Positions 1 to 7,730 of a stretch of 64,000 bases of DNA are shown one piece after another. Below the pieces are notes generated by a model. It ran no database searches. It saw only the letters and a list, made by a program, of their open reading frames with translations, and was not told the DNA's origin. Numbering within the stretch: the first letter of the stretch is position 1; every line of letters begins with the position of its first letter. Source of the stretch: Neotamlana sedimentorum (GTDB lineage Bacteria > Bacteroidota > Bacteroidia > Flavobacteriales > Flavobacteriaceae); the NCBI RefSeq assembly GCF_000943565.1, contig NZ_JTDW01000014.1:1-64000 (forward strand). Direction: 5' to 3'. Both the position numbers and the translations under genes were made by a program.

Positions 1-91
1 ATTAAATTTAGTGATTTACAAACTTAAGATGTGTATAATTAATGCTGGGTTTGGTGTTTAATTCAAAGTTTTGTGTATTTTTACTAAGTCC

Positions 92-219
92 GTCAAATCA
101 TTTTGATTTGACTTTTGATAAAACAATATAAAGGCAAACAAAATGCTTTGCCTCGTGCTAAACTGAAAGTCTTCTGACTTTCAATTCCCGCACTAACCAT
201 ACACGAAACGTTGTAGTAA
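92..219. repeat. Intergenic repeat element with three hairpins and a cassette-like terminal repeat
   Basis: Three consecutive perfect inverted repeats are visible: GTCAAATCA/TGATTTGAC (92-100/104-112), AGGCAAA/TTTGCCT (132-138/147-153) and TGAAAGTC/GACTTTCA (164-171/176-183). The segment ends in GTTGTAGTAA (210-219). The exact inverse, TTACTACAAC, lies at 775-784, so the gene at 229-771 is bracketed by it. Motifs such as AAGTCCG at 86-92 reappear at 1838-1844. The structure resembles cassette-type intergenic repeats of flavobacterial genomes; that comparison is from memory. No gene is seen in 1-228. Confidence 0.55.
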
Positions 220-228
220 ATTACGAAA

Positions 229-771
229 ATGAAATCCTATTTATCATTAACCTTATTTTTATTAATTTTTTCATTCTCTTTTGGACAACGTAAACTAACC
301 GAAAGTGAATTAATAAATATTCAAACTCAAATCGAAAAAGATGCGGTAAAATTGAAAGATTCTCTTAATTCGAATAAAGATGAATTCACGACTGAGTATG
401 AGATTGAAATAAAAATAGATCTATACAAGGTAAATGAATTGAGAAAACGCAAGATTGAAATTGACTGGTCTACAGCAGGAATGTCAAACGCTGTGTATCA
501 AGAAGAGAAAGGGTATGACAAACTTCTGAACAAATATTATTCTATTCTTAAAAACAAACTATCTACTGAAGACCGAAAGGCGCTTACTGAATCACAGAGA
601 AACTGGATTAAATTTCGTGACTCTGAAAGAAAATTAAGCTCTATTATCAGCTATGACCAATACTCAGGAGGTGGAACTATTCAGTCGAATATTAGGGCAG
701 GAAAATTCTGTGAAATAACCGAACAACGGTTAATTGAAATTATTGGTTATATAAATAGAATCGTTGAATAA
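229..771 (+). CDS. Exported LprI-like (DUF1311) protein
   Basis: A 180-residue protein with an N-terminal signal peptide (residues 1-19, hydrophobic core then SFGQ). Its C-terminal half matches the lysozyme-inhibitor LprI N-terminal (DUF1311) pattern: YDKLLNKYYSILKNKL around 100-115, then L-S-E-S-Q-R-N-W-I-K-F-R-D-S-E around 124-138. Members of the family act in the periplasm or envelope; lysozyme inhibition is proven for few of them, so function here is open. The gene stands alone between inverted copies of GTTGTAGTAA (210-219 and 775-784), with 9 and 3 nt of spacing, as if it were a cassette. ATG at 229 gives a clean signal peptide. Confidence 0.75.
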   Translation: MKSYLSLTLFLLIFSFSFGQRKLTESELINIQTQIEKDAVKLKDSLNSNKDEFTTEYEIEIKIDLYKVNELRKRKIEIDWSTAGMSNAVYQEEKGYDKLLNKYYSILKNKLSTEDRKALTESQRNWIKFRDSERKLSSIISYDQYSGGGTIQSNIRAGKFCEITEQRLIEIIGYINRIVE

Positions 772-774
772 AAC

Positions 775-900
775 TTACTACAACAAAGTATAAACCTTAT
801 AGCTAGCTTTAGTCTACTTACAAAAATCCTAGCAGATTTTCTATTCGTTTTTTATTTGCTAAATTAGGTGCTTGAAACACGCCATTAATCATACATAAAA
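775..900. repeat. Cassette-tail repeat region
   Basis: TTACTACAAC (775-784) is the inverse of the repeat upstream of the preceding gene. Further on, AAAATCCTAGCAGATTTT (823-840) recurs with one mismatch at 2145-2162. The whole 772-1077 interval has no credible gene. ATAGGTTGGCT (938-948) is matched in inverse orientation, 10 of 11 bases, at 1323-1333, bracketing the small gene at 1078-1254. Confidence 0.45.
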
Positions 901-1077
901 TAGTAATTAACAATTTGATAAATAGTACTTTACTGAAATAGGTTGGCTAAAAATTCTAAAATAATATTGTAACTTTTAATACCACAAGAATACTAATAAT
1001 ATAGGTATCGGTAATGACATTATATAATATATAATGAACAGAATAGACATCAAAAAATTTAAAACAATAAGATTTTT

Positions 1078-1254
1078 ATGAAAAAAAACACCAAACTAGT
1101 AAATGGAATTGCGATTGGAGTTGGAATAGGAACCGCTGTTGGAGTTGCAACAGATAATTTAGGATTATGGCTTAGTCTTGGTATAGCAATTGGAGTCGGA
1201 ATAGGAACTACACTTGATAAAAAAAATAAATCGGAAGAAAGTAATAAATCCTAA
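1078..1254 (+). CDS. Small glycine-zipper membrane protein
   Basis: A 58-codon open frame that starts at an ATG and ends in TAA. The product has a short basic start (MKKNTK), then two hydrophobic stretches built from small residues with G-V-G-I-G repeats (about residues 9-24 and 32-44), and a charged tail rich in K, E, N and S. This is typical of a two-helix glycine-zipper membrane peptide. No family is recognised. It lies alone between partial inverted repeats (938-948 and 1323-1333). The start is the only ATG upstream of the hydrophobic part. Being short, it could still be a chance frame, but the amphipathic layout argues for a real gene. Confidence 0.5.
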   Translation: MKKNTKLVNGIAIGVGIGTAVGVATDNLGLWLSLGIAIGVGIGTTLDKKNKSEESNKS

Positions 1255-1351
1255 TATTTTAAAAATAATGTAAATTTACAACAACTCACCATCTAAAAAT
1301 TACATAACAATTAGCAAAAAAGAGTCAACCTATATCAGTATAATACACAAT

Positions 1352-1780
1352 ATGGAAACTTATATAAATGCAAATCCAGAATCTGGAAAGAATTTCTATC
1401 AGGAATTCCACGATAAGGGAAAAATTGTAATGCTAAACCTATTGAGGTTTCGAGAAAAAGCTGAGTATAAAAATTTGGAACAAATAAAACCTATCGAAAT
1501 AATTAGCGGAGAAGAAGCGTATAAACTTTATATGAAGAACACTTTGCCTGAATTAGAAAAAGCAGGCAGCCGAATAATTTATTATGGAAAAAGCAACCGT
1601 TTTTTAATCGGACCTGAATATGAAAAATGGGATGCAATTTTGATAGTCGAGCACGAGTCGGTTGTTAAATTTATGGAATTTGCACAAAACGAAGATTATT
1701 TAAAAAATGCTGGACATAGAACTGCTGGAGTAAAAGATTCCCGATTACTACCTTCGGTTGAAATAAAAAACTATACTTAA
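1352..1780 (+). CDS. DUF1330 domain protein
   Basis: A 142-residue soluble protein without signal peptide or membrane segment. The pattern V-M-L-N-L-L-R-F-R near residues 26-34, an E-A-Y-K-L-Y-M stretch near 55-61, G-P-E-Y-E-K-W-D near 87-94 and a late M-E-F-A-Q-N-E-D-Y-L fit DUF1330, a small ferredoxin-like dimeric alpha/beta-barrel family. The biochemical role of the family is not established. It is monocistronic in an accessory stretch, with no operon partner within 500 bases on its strand. Start ATG at 1352; no Shine-Dalgarno, as is normal for this phylum. Confidence 0.7.
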   Translation: METYINANPESGKNFYQEFHDKGKIVMLNLLRFREKAEYKNLEQIKPIEIISGEEAYKLYMKNTLPELEKAGSRIIYYGKSNRFLIGPEYEKWDAILIVEHESVVKFMEFAQNEDYLKNAGHRTAGVKDSRLLPSVEIKNYT

Positions 1781-2403
1781 CAGGTGTAAAAATATAGGGT
1801 ACTTGAGCTTAACCTAAAAATCTGTAAGTATTAACAAAGTCCGCTAAATATAAAATTGGATGTTATAGAAAAAGATAAAAGCAAAATATTTATATTTTGT
1901 GTAATAACCTGAAGCAGAATTTTTTATTGTCTACTCTGCGTTTTTAATACTGAAGTTGTAAAACGTAAATAGCCAAGTATAAAGCAGAACTTAATGAAAA
2001 AAAATATTAAATAATTATTACCTTTAACTATACTTTGCTTCGCAAGGGTTGGAATATAGTTTTATTTTGGATAGTTTAAATGACTGTTTAGTTAAAATAC
2101 AGCATCTATCAACCTGTATAATTCACTGTTCAGTATGTATTTGGAAAATCCTAGTAGATTTTATACTAGTTCTTTTTCTTTTATTTTTTTAAAACTCTAC
2201 ACAACTAAATTGCAAACAATATGTTGCGGTATAAATTGAATAAAATAAAAAATACATTAGATGTAATAATGGGTTTTGTATTGGTAATAGGTTTTTTTTG
2301 TTCTATTCTGTTTACTAATTTAATTATAGAATCATGCAACGAATTGTATACAAACAGTTTTAAACCTTTTTTAAAAAATAGGGTCTTAATAAAAAGTAAA
2401 TTT
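1781..2403. other. Gene-less stretch with degenerate repeats
   Basis: No convincing gene is seen in these 623 bases. They contain AAGTCCG at 1838-1844, echoing 86-92, and AAAATCCTAGTAGATTTT (2145-2162), echoing 823-840 with one difference. The open frame that runs upstream of the lipoprotein gene (2221-2403) lacks a plausible protein and is read here as non-coding. Confidence 0.45.
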
Positions 2404-3669
2404 ATGAAACAGTCTATTTTACTCTTTATAATTGGCCTTTCTTTTCTACACTGCTCCAAGGCAGAAGATGATAATGTAATTGATTTTCCGAATCTCGAAA
2501 TAGATGTCAGAGTAGGCGATGTTACAATAAACTACGTAAATCCCGAAATTTCACCAAGAGATAATTATATGGTTTGGATAGAACTTGATACAATTAATGG
2601 TGTATCAGGTAAAGTTTGGCAATGCGGTATAAACCCAGAAACTGGAGATTTAATCCCATCAAATGGAAAAGGCTTTAGTCCGTTTACTTCTAATATTTAT
2701 GCACGTCCAGCAGATTGGGGTTTGGATAAGTTGGGGGTTTTCTATGTAGGAGCTTCAACTCAAGGACAAATAAAATTGGTACGCCCAACAAGCCCGACTA
2801 CAGCAACTGTTACAGACATTGCTATGCCCATTGATAATAAACGAAGAGTATTTTACCCTTCTCAACTTCCAAACGAAAACAAAAGATTTGTAATTTATAT
2901 TTTAAACGATGTTATTAATGGTTTTTCGGCAAATTATCCGCAAAATACAAAATTTCAGTTGCGACTTCTGGATCTAGATAATCCAACAAATGATTACTTA
3001 ATAGAAGAACAACCAAGTCTATACCCGTTAATTGTACCCATGGACATTATTGTACCAAGATGGATAAAAGGCAGTTCTTATATTACTTACGGGTATAAAG
3101 ATTCCAATGGCGTTGTACAGGCAAAACAATTTAATGCACTTAACCCAACCGCGGCTGCAATTCCTATAACTAATGATTTAGCTAATAAAGTAGATGGTAA
3201 TACAGTTTTAAACACATTAAATGGTGATCAATATTTTATAAGTGGAATTAATGCAACAAACACGGCATATGTATATAAAAGAACATCTTTTGAAGCTATG
3301 TTCTTTCAAGATGAAATAATAACACCAACCACGATAAATTTAAAAACACCAGCTTTAAATCAATCGCACGAACCTTTTATCTTTAATAGTCAGTTATATT
3401 CAGCCTTTCAAATTAATAACGACGGAAACAATTTTTCTCAAACAGCATTTAATCGACCTGGTGAAATTTGGTTAACAACATTAGACAATCCAAATCAACA
3501 AATGTGGTTATTAAATGAATTTGACAGTACTTTAAATGTATCCGAACCAGAAGCCTACATTGGTAAAGATAAAGTTTGGATATTTTATTCGGCTGCTAAA
3601 TTAGATGGTACACAATCTTACATTAACAGGAAATATCAATTAAGAAGATGTGAAGCTCCATTTAATTAA
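2404..3669 (+). CDS. Orphan lipoprotein, probably beta-rich
   Basis: With the start set at ATG 2404 the product is 421 residues and begins with a clean lipoprotein signal (MKQSILLFIIGLSFLHC, cysteine at 17), so it should be anchored in the outer or inner membrane. An in-frame start at 2221 would bury this signal 61 residues inside and is rejected. The mature part has repeated short beta-type segments (for example IWLTTLDNP, KVWIFYSAA), compatible with a beta-propeller, but no named family is recognised. It has no neighbouring operon partner. The gene begins a run of accessory or decayed sequence that lasts to about 5050. Confidence 0.65.
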   Translation: MKQSILLFIIGLSFLHCSKAEDDNVIDFPNLEIDVRVGDVTINYVNPEISPRDNYMVWIELDTINGVSGKVWQCGINPETGDLIPSNGKGFSPFTSNIYARPADWGLDKLGVFYVGASTQGQIKLVRPTSPTTATVTDIAMPIDNKRRVFYPSQLPNENKRFVIYILNDVINGFSANYPQNTKFQLRLLDLDNPTNDYLIEEQPSLYPLIVPMDIIVPRWIKGSSYITYGYKDSNGVVQAKQFNALNPTAAAIPITNDLANKVDGNTVLNTLNGDQYFISGINATNTAYVYKRTSFEAMFFQDEIITPTTINLKTPALNQSHEPFIFNSQLYSAFQINNDGNNFSQTAFNRPGEIWLTTLDNPNQQMWLLNEFDSTLNVSEPEAYIGKDKVWIFYSAAKLDGTQSYINRKYQLRRCEAPFN

Positions 3670-3771
3670 AAATTAAGTAACTTTTTATAAAATAAAATCG
3701 TCCTAGAACCGATTAAAAAATGGTTGTTATTTCATTAAAAAAAATAAAAAGATTCAAAGCAAAAAGCAATT

Positions 3772-3993
3772 ATGAAAGCAACTATAGATATTTTAGATTG
3801 ATCGGGTTCGGGATTAATAATACTTGCAAAGGGTTTTACCCCTATTAAGGGTGAAAAGTATTTAGAATATAGTAAATATTTAAACTTATTTGGTGGAGTT
3901 CTAATAGCAATAAATGGTTATTAATATGATGTAATTCCTGTATTTGTAACAGACTTACTTTGGAGTTTTATTGCAATAATAACAATTTATTAA
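3772..3993 (+). pseudogene. Broken CBU_0592-like small membrane protein
   Basis: Reading from ATG 3772 in one frame gives M-K-A-T-I-D-I-L-D, then TGA (3799-3801), S-G-S-G-L-I-I-L-A, then KYLNLFGGVLIAINGY, then TAA (3922-3924), YDVIPVFVTDLLWSFIAIIT and a final TAA. The two internal stops sit where related proteins have W (I-x-W-x-G) and an aromatic residue. The overall pattern matches the CBU_0592-type small membrane protein family, recalled from memory. Frame and length (about 73 codons) are otherwise intact, so this is a recent loss by point mutation rather than chance. Stop readthrough cannot be excluded from sequence alone. Confidence 0.6.
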
Positions 3994-4018
3994 AGACGCG
4001 ATAAAAGATACAGGCAAA

Positions 4019-4063
4019 TGTGACTAAAGTCACAAAACAAATTAAATACCCATCGTAAATTTG
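4019..4063 (+). promoter_or_regulatory. CRP/FNR-type box and -7 element upstream of osmC
   Basis: TGTGAC-TAAA-GTCACA (4019-4034) is a perfect 6-bp inverted repeat. TAAATTTG (4056-4063) matches the Bacteroidota -7 element TAnnTTTG exactly. The box centre (4026.5) lies 36.5 nt before the G at 4063. The same spacing is found before ccoS, ccoI, usp and pflB. With initiation about 5 nt after the G, the box sits near -41.5, the class II activator position. Confidence 0.7.
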
Positions 4064-4080
4064 TGATAAAAAATACTACC

Positions 4081-4488
4081 ATGAATTACCAAATTAAAGC
4101 GTCATCCATTTTAAATAAAGATGCTATAGTTCATATAAAGCAATCCAACATAGATTTTGGAACAACTTCAAAAACTGCCAAATTGTTACCCAATCCTGCT
4201 GAACTATTTTTGGGTGCTTTTGCTTCTTGCGTTCTTAAAAATGTTGAACGTTTTTCTGGTATGATGAAATTTACCTACTCAAGAGCAACTATTCAAGTAA
4301 ATGCTACACGTCTTGAACACCCGCCAAGAATGGAACATATAGTGTATGAGCTGATAATCCATAGTAATGATAAAAAGCTAAATACGGCTTTATTAAAAAA
4401 AAATATTGAAAAGTTCGGCACAATCTACAATACTGTAAAATTATCTTGTTCTATTTCTGGCACCATAAGAATAATTGAAAATGTTTGA
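4081..4488 (+). CDS. OsmC family peroxidase-like protein
   Basis: A 135-residue OsmC/Ohr-fold protein. The two family cysteines are present: one in GAFASC (residue 50, helix start) and one in KLSCSISG (about 123). OsmC and Ohr proteins reduce organic peroxides with this cysteine pair; some members have other roles. The start is placed at ATG 4081 because the alternative GTG at 4063 is the last base of a perfect -7 promoter element and would precede the transcript. The upstream CRP/FNR-type box ties it to the redox regulon of this window. Downstream sequence is decayed. Confidence 0.8.
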   Translation: MNYQIKASSILNKDAIVHIKQSNIDFGTTSKTAKLLPNPAELFLGAFASCVLKNVERFSGMMKFTYSRATIQVNATRLEHPPRMEHIVYELIIHSNDKKLNTALLKKNIEKFGTIYNTVKLSCSISGTIRIIENV

Positions 4489-4684
4489 TTGCATACAAAA
4501 AACACGTTGAATATTTGTTTTCAGAAAAATATATTTCAAGTGATTTATGTAGATAAGAAGGAAACCGAATAGACTACCTAAAAACTTGAGGCAGCAGTTA
4601 AGGCTTTGTTCTCAAATGCGATTAAAAACCGAAAAGAAACACCAATTGATTAACGGATTTTACTTTTATTAGTGGTAATGGTTA
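4489..4684 (+). other. Decayed coding remnant, unassigned
   Basis: One frame reads as about 35 protein-like codons (VIYVDKKETE, then KLEAAVKALFSNAIKNRKET) interrupted by TAG and TAA. It precedes the ArsG-like remnant and may be the wreck of an upstream operon partner. No family can be named. Confidence 0.3.
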
Positions 4685-5003
4685 ATGACAGCTATTAGTT
4701 CGAGTCCATCAATAACCAACATAACCACTATAGCTTTTATTTCTAAAAATTTTTTTAGTAAACGAAAAGCGTTTTTAAGTAACTTGGTGTCACGATTATT
4801 TCATATACAGACGGATTATATTTACCTATTGTTTTTGCCTTTGGTAAAGGATTATTTATTAAACTTTTTACTTATTTATTGGCTTTTAAAGTAATACAAG
4901 TAGGTTTTTCTAAAATAGTATTGCTAAAATTGAAAAAGTAATGAGAACCATTGCCGGTGTTATTTCTATAATTATAGAGTTGTATAATGTTTCTATGTTT
5001 TAA
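4685..5003 (+). pseudogene. Remnant of an ArsG/CcdA-like membrane permease
   Basis: Three frames together recall one family. 4685-4800 reads MTAISSSPSITNITTIAFIS, like the N-terminus of ArsG-type permeases (L-L-T-A-I-S-P-C-P-L-A-T-N-I). 4805-4941 reads DGLYLPIVFAFGKGLFIKLF in another frame, like the late V-F-A-F-G-T-G segment. 4941-5003 reads MRTIAGVISIIIELYNVSMF in a third frame, like the final R-x-x-A-G-V-I-F-I helix. The middle of the family (roughly 100 residues) is missing, so deletion plus frameshift is inferred. The family assignment is from remembered patterns; the disruption itself is directly visible. Confidence 0.5.
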
Positions 5004-5082
5004 GAATGCTATAATAACCACCACATCAAAAACTATATAAATTACGTTCTTATAAGTTTGTCTTTCTTTTTGCTGTCAGGTT

Positions 5083-5784
5083 TCAATGACAATTCATTGC
5101 GCTTGAAACCAATTCGTTAACAGGAGCAGGAGAAATGTAAGGTATACCTAAACCTAGACCACGTAAAATAAACAATACACCAATTATAATTACAAAAACA
5201 GGAATAGCTTTTTGTATGCGTTGTTTTATAGCGGCATTTAAAAACTTGCCTAAATAAATAGCCGAAGTCATTAAAGGTACAGTGCCTAGACCAAATAAAA
5301 TCATATATAAAAAACCTTGTGAAATAGTTTGGCTAGCTAAACTCCCCAAGACAGCCATATAAACTAATCCACAAGGCAAAAATCCATTAAGAAAGCCAAT
5401 AGTTAAAAATGTATCGGCCGTTTTCTTTTTTAATGCTAAACCTAGTTGACTTTTAACTTTAGCAATTATTTTATGCAACGGTTTAGATAAGTTGTATTTA
5501 TTAAAAGTTTTATAAGGAAGTAAAACCACTATAATAATTAAAACACCAATGATGATTGATAATTGCTGTTGAAACCCAAAAATGTATAGGTTTTTGCCAA
5601 TAATCCCGAAAGCTAATCCTATTAATCCATAAGCCAATAACCTCCCAATATGATAAATAGTGATTTGACTTATTTTTATAACCGAGTTACTCCTGTTAAC
5701 AGGAAGCATAAAAGCTATTGGTCCGCACATCCCGACACAATGAAAACTTCCTAAGACTCCTAATATGAATGCAGACCAAAGCAT
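5083..5784 (-). CDS. TauE/SafE-type membrane protein of the cbb3 operon
   Basis: A 233-residue polytopic protein with about six hydrophobic segments. It carries the G-S-F-H-C-V-G-M-C-G-P motif near residues 12-22 and G-F-L-N-G-F-L-P-C-G-L-V near 130-141. These paired Cys motifs define the DsbD-like/TauE-SafE subfamily commonly encoded with cbb3 oxidases, where a role in copper or electron transfer for oxidase maturation is suspected but unproven. It is the last gene of the seven-gene operon read leftward from 11225 and abuts ccoH with no gap. The C-terminus ends in C-H, possibly metal-binding. Confidence 0.8.
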   Translation of the reverse strand: MLWSAFILGVLGSFHCVGMCGPIAFMLPVNRSNSVIKISQITIYHIGRLLAYGLIGLAFGIIGKNLYIFGFQQQLSIIIGVLIIIVVLLPYKTFNKYNLSKPLHKIIAKVKSQLGLALKKKTADTFLTIGFLNGFLPCGLVYMAVLGSLASQTISQGFLYMILFGLGTVPLMTSAIYLGKFLNAAIKQRIQKAIPVFVIIIGVLFILRGLGLGIPYISPAPVNELVSSAMNCH

Positions 5785-6231
5785 TTAATAAATAATTTCT
5801 TTTGTAAATCGATAAGGTGTATCGTTATAATTCCAATCTACTATAATGTTCCAACGACCACCTAACAAACGGGTTTCAGGTATGAGCAAATTGTGGTTAG
5901 ACAATGAAATAGCTGTTTCAAAGTCAAATTGTTTGTTAGATGGCCTGTATAGGAACACTTTTCCTGTTATTTTTTTTTCATCAAAATTTTCAGGGAATAT
6001 TAATAATATTCCTCTGTTGGTTTTTTTGTATGTAATGTTATGTTTTAGTTTTTTTGCGTTTTCTTCTTTGTAAATATTATTTTGAAGATTAAGTTCTTGC
6101 TTGTAATAATCTTCGGTTACTAAATCGTGGTTGTATTTATTATCGGTACTCATGGTTACAACGAAATACATAATAAAACTTATAAAGCCTATAAAAGCTA
6201 ATACAATACCAGTTCCCCAATTTATTTTCAT
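5785..6231 (-). CDS. ccoH: FixH/CcoH cbb3 oxidase assembly protein
   Basis: A 148-residue protein with one N-terminal membrane helix (MKINWGTGIVLAFIGFISFI) and a periplasmic beta domain; E-D-Y-Y-K-Q-E-L near residues 45-52 is the classic FixH signature. CcoH is needed for stable assembly of the cbb3 oxidase. The start is placed at ATG 6231. A frame-extended TTG at 6258 would begin inside a 7-bp tandem repeat and add nine poor residues. The gene lies between ccoG and the TauE-like gene and belongs to the same operon. Confidence 0.85.
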   Translation of the reverse strand: MKINWGTGIVLAFIGFISFIMYFVVTMSTDNKYNHDLVTEDYYKQELNLQNNIYKEENAKKLKHNITYKKTNRGILLIFPENFDEKKITGKVFLYRPSNKQFDFETAISLSNHNLLIPETRLLGGRWNIIVDWNYNDTPYRFTKEIIY

Positions 6232-6254
6232 AATGCTATTTTTTTTATTAATAT

Positions 6255-6289
6255 TCAACCATCAACCATCAACCATCAACCATCAACCA
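6255..6289. repeat. 7-bp tandem repeat, five copies
   Basis: TCAACCA is repeated five times without error in the spacer between ccoG and ccoH. On the coding strand each unit reads TGGTTGA and creates an overlapping TGATGG stop-start, so every copy can specify a five-codon frame M-V-D-G-stop. Copy number is likely to vary by slippage. Confidence 0.9.
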
Positions 6290-6291
6290 TC

Positions 6292-7722
6292 TCAATGATA
6301 ACTACGAGGCCCTAAAAAGTTAACCGTTGTTGTTTCAATAAGTTTATTATGGCTATACACGTCAATAGTCAATTTATTTTTATCACCTTTTAAATCACTT
6401 TTACTTAATTCTATAAATAAAGTGCCTTCCGCAATACCTTGTTCAGGAACGGTAAAATCATCAGTAGTTGAAACAAGTTTTATATCACCATTAAAATTTC
6501 TAAGTTTAAAATTAACATTGTCTATTTCTGTCGTGGTTTTGTTAATGAGTTTATATGTAAACACATTACTAATAATGTTGTTCTCTTTTTTTTCGTAAAG
6601 TTGCCCAGGTAATCGTAAAATTCTTGCTTCAACATCGTTTCGTAAAAGTAGCATGCCCGCCAAAACACCAATTAAAATAGTTAATACGGCTATGTAACCT
6701 TTTAATCTCGCGGTTAGTTTAAATGTTTCTTTCTTTTCAATTTCATCTTCACTAGCATAACGAATTAAGCCCTTTGGTAAATTAATGCTTTCCATAATAT
6801 GGTCACACTCATCTATACAAGCGGTACAGTTTACACATTCTAACTGCGTGCCGTTTCTAATATCAATTCCTGTTGGGCAAACATTTACACATTGTAAACA
6901 ATCTATACAGTCTCCATGTCCTAGAGCTGTTCTGTTTTGGTTTTTTCTAAATTTTTTGCGTCCGCTTTCGCCTTCACCACGCTTGTGGTCGTATGCAACT
7001 ACAATAGATTTGTTGTCTAATAACACCCCTTGTAATCTTCCGTAAGGACAAGCAATAATGCAAACTTGCTCTCTAAACCAAGCGAAAATAAAATAGAATA
7101 CTCCTGTAAAAATAAGTAGTGGAAATAGTGTGTTTAAATGTGCTGAAGGCCCATCAATTACATAACCAATTAGTTTGTCGCTACCAATTATATAGGCTAA
7201 AAATATGTTGGCTATTAAAAATGATATAATTAAAAATATAAACCATTTTAAAAGTCGTTTTCTAATTTTTTCGGCATTCCATTCTTGTTTATCTAGTTTT
7301 CGTTGTTTATTTCGGTCTCCATCAATCCAATATTCAATACGACGAAATACCATTTCCATAAAAATGGTTTGTGGGCAAATCCATCCGCAAAAAATACGAC
7401 CAAAACCTACAGTAAAAAGTGTTATAAAAACAACACCAATTATCATGGAAACTACAAATAAGTGAAAATCTTGTGGCCAAAACGGAAATCCAAAAATATT
7501 AAAACGACGTTCTAATACATTAAACATTAAAAATTGGTTGCCGTTTATTTTTATAAAAGGTGCAGCAAATAAGAAGGCAAGCAGTACGTAACTAACCATT
7601 TTACGTTTATCGTAAAATCTCCCACTTGGTTTTTTGGGGAAAACCCAAGCACGCTTGCCTTCATTGGTAATTGTTCCAATAGAATCTCTAAAGTTTTCGT
7701 TATTTTGGCTTTTAAGGTTCAC
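6292..7722 (-). CDS. ccoG: CcoG/FixG cbb3 oxidase accessory ferredoxin
   Basis: A 476-residue membrane iron-sulfur protein. N-terminal helices are followed by FCGWICPQT (111-119), VCIIACPYG (220-228), then the ferredoxin motifs CIDCLQCVNVCP (272-283) and CVNCTACIDEC (296-306), a last helix near 340-361 and a C-terminal Ig-like periplasmic domain. CcoG reduces copper during cbb3 maturation in studied proteobacteria. Length and motif order are normal for RdxA/FixG. It follows ccoP by 8 nt and precedes ccoH; the spacer after it carries the TCAACCA repeats. Confidence 0.95.
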   Translation of the reverse strand: MNLKSQNNENFRDSIGTITNEGKRAWVFPKKPSGRFYDKRKMVSYVLLAFLFAAPFIKINGNQFLMFNVLERRFNIFGFPFWPQDFHLFVVSMIIGVVFITLFTVGFGRIFCGWICPQTIFMEMVFRRIEYWIDGDRNKQRKLDKQEWNAEKIRKRLLKWFIFLIISFLIANIFLAYIIGSDKLIGYVIDGPSAHLNTLFPLLIFTGVFYFIFAWFREQVCIIACPYGRLQGVLLDNKSIVVAYDHKRGEGESGRKKFRKNQNRTALGHGDCIDCLQCVNVCPTGIDIRNGTQLECVNCTACIDECDHIMESINLPKGLIRYASEDEIEKKETFKLTARLKGYIAVLTILIGVLAGMLLLRNDVEARILRLPGQLYEKKENNIISNVFTYKLINKTTTEIDNVNFKLRNFNGDIKLVSTTDDFTVPEQGIAEGTLFIELSKSDLKGDKNKLTIDVYSHNKLIETTTVNFLGPRSYH

Positions 7723-7730
7723 TTTATAAT

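Noticed and set aside
2221-2403. N-terminal extension of the lipoprotein gene
   Set aside because: The frame is open, but a full lipoprotein signal starts at ATG 2404; the extra 61 residues would bury it.
2205-2459. Minus-strand 84-codon frame
   Set aside because: It runs antisense over the start of the lipoprotein gene and has no recognisable protein features.
4063-4080. GTG start for the OsmC protein
   Set aside because: The GTG begins at the last base of a perfect -7 element and would lie before the transcript start; ATG 4081 fits the family.
4697-4705. TTCGAGTCC as a tRNA T-arm
   Set aside because: No acceptor, D or anticodon arm can be folded around it; it falls inside the permease remnant.
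4685-4894. Separate 69-residue gene
   Set aside because: Its first half resembles the start of an ArsG-type permease and the rest is out of frame with the remaining family pattern, so it is treated as part of a pseudogene.
6255-6289. The TCAACCA repeat as a CRISPR-like array
   Set aside because: The units are 7 bp and directly adjacent, with no spacers and no cas genes nearby.
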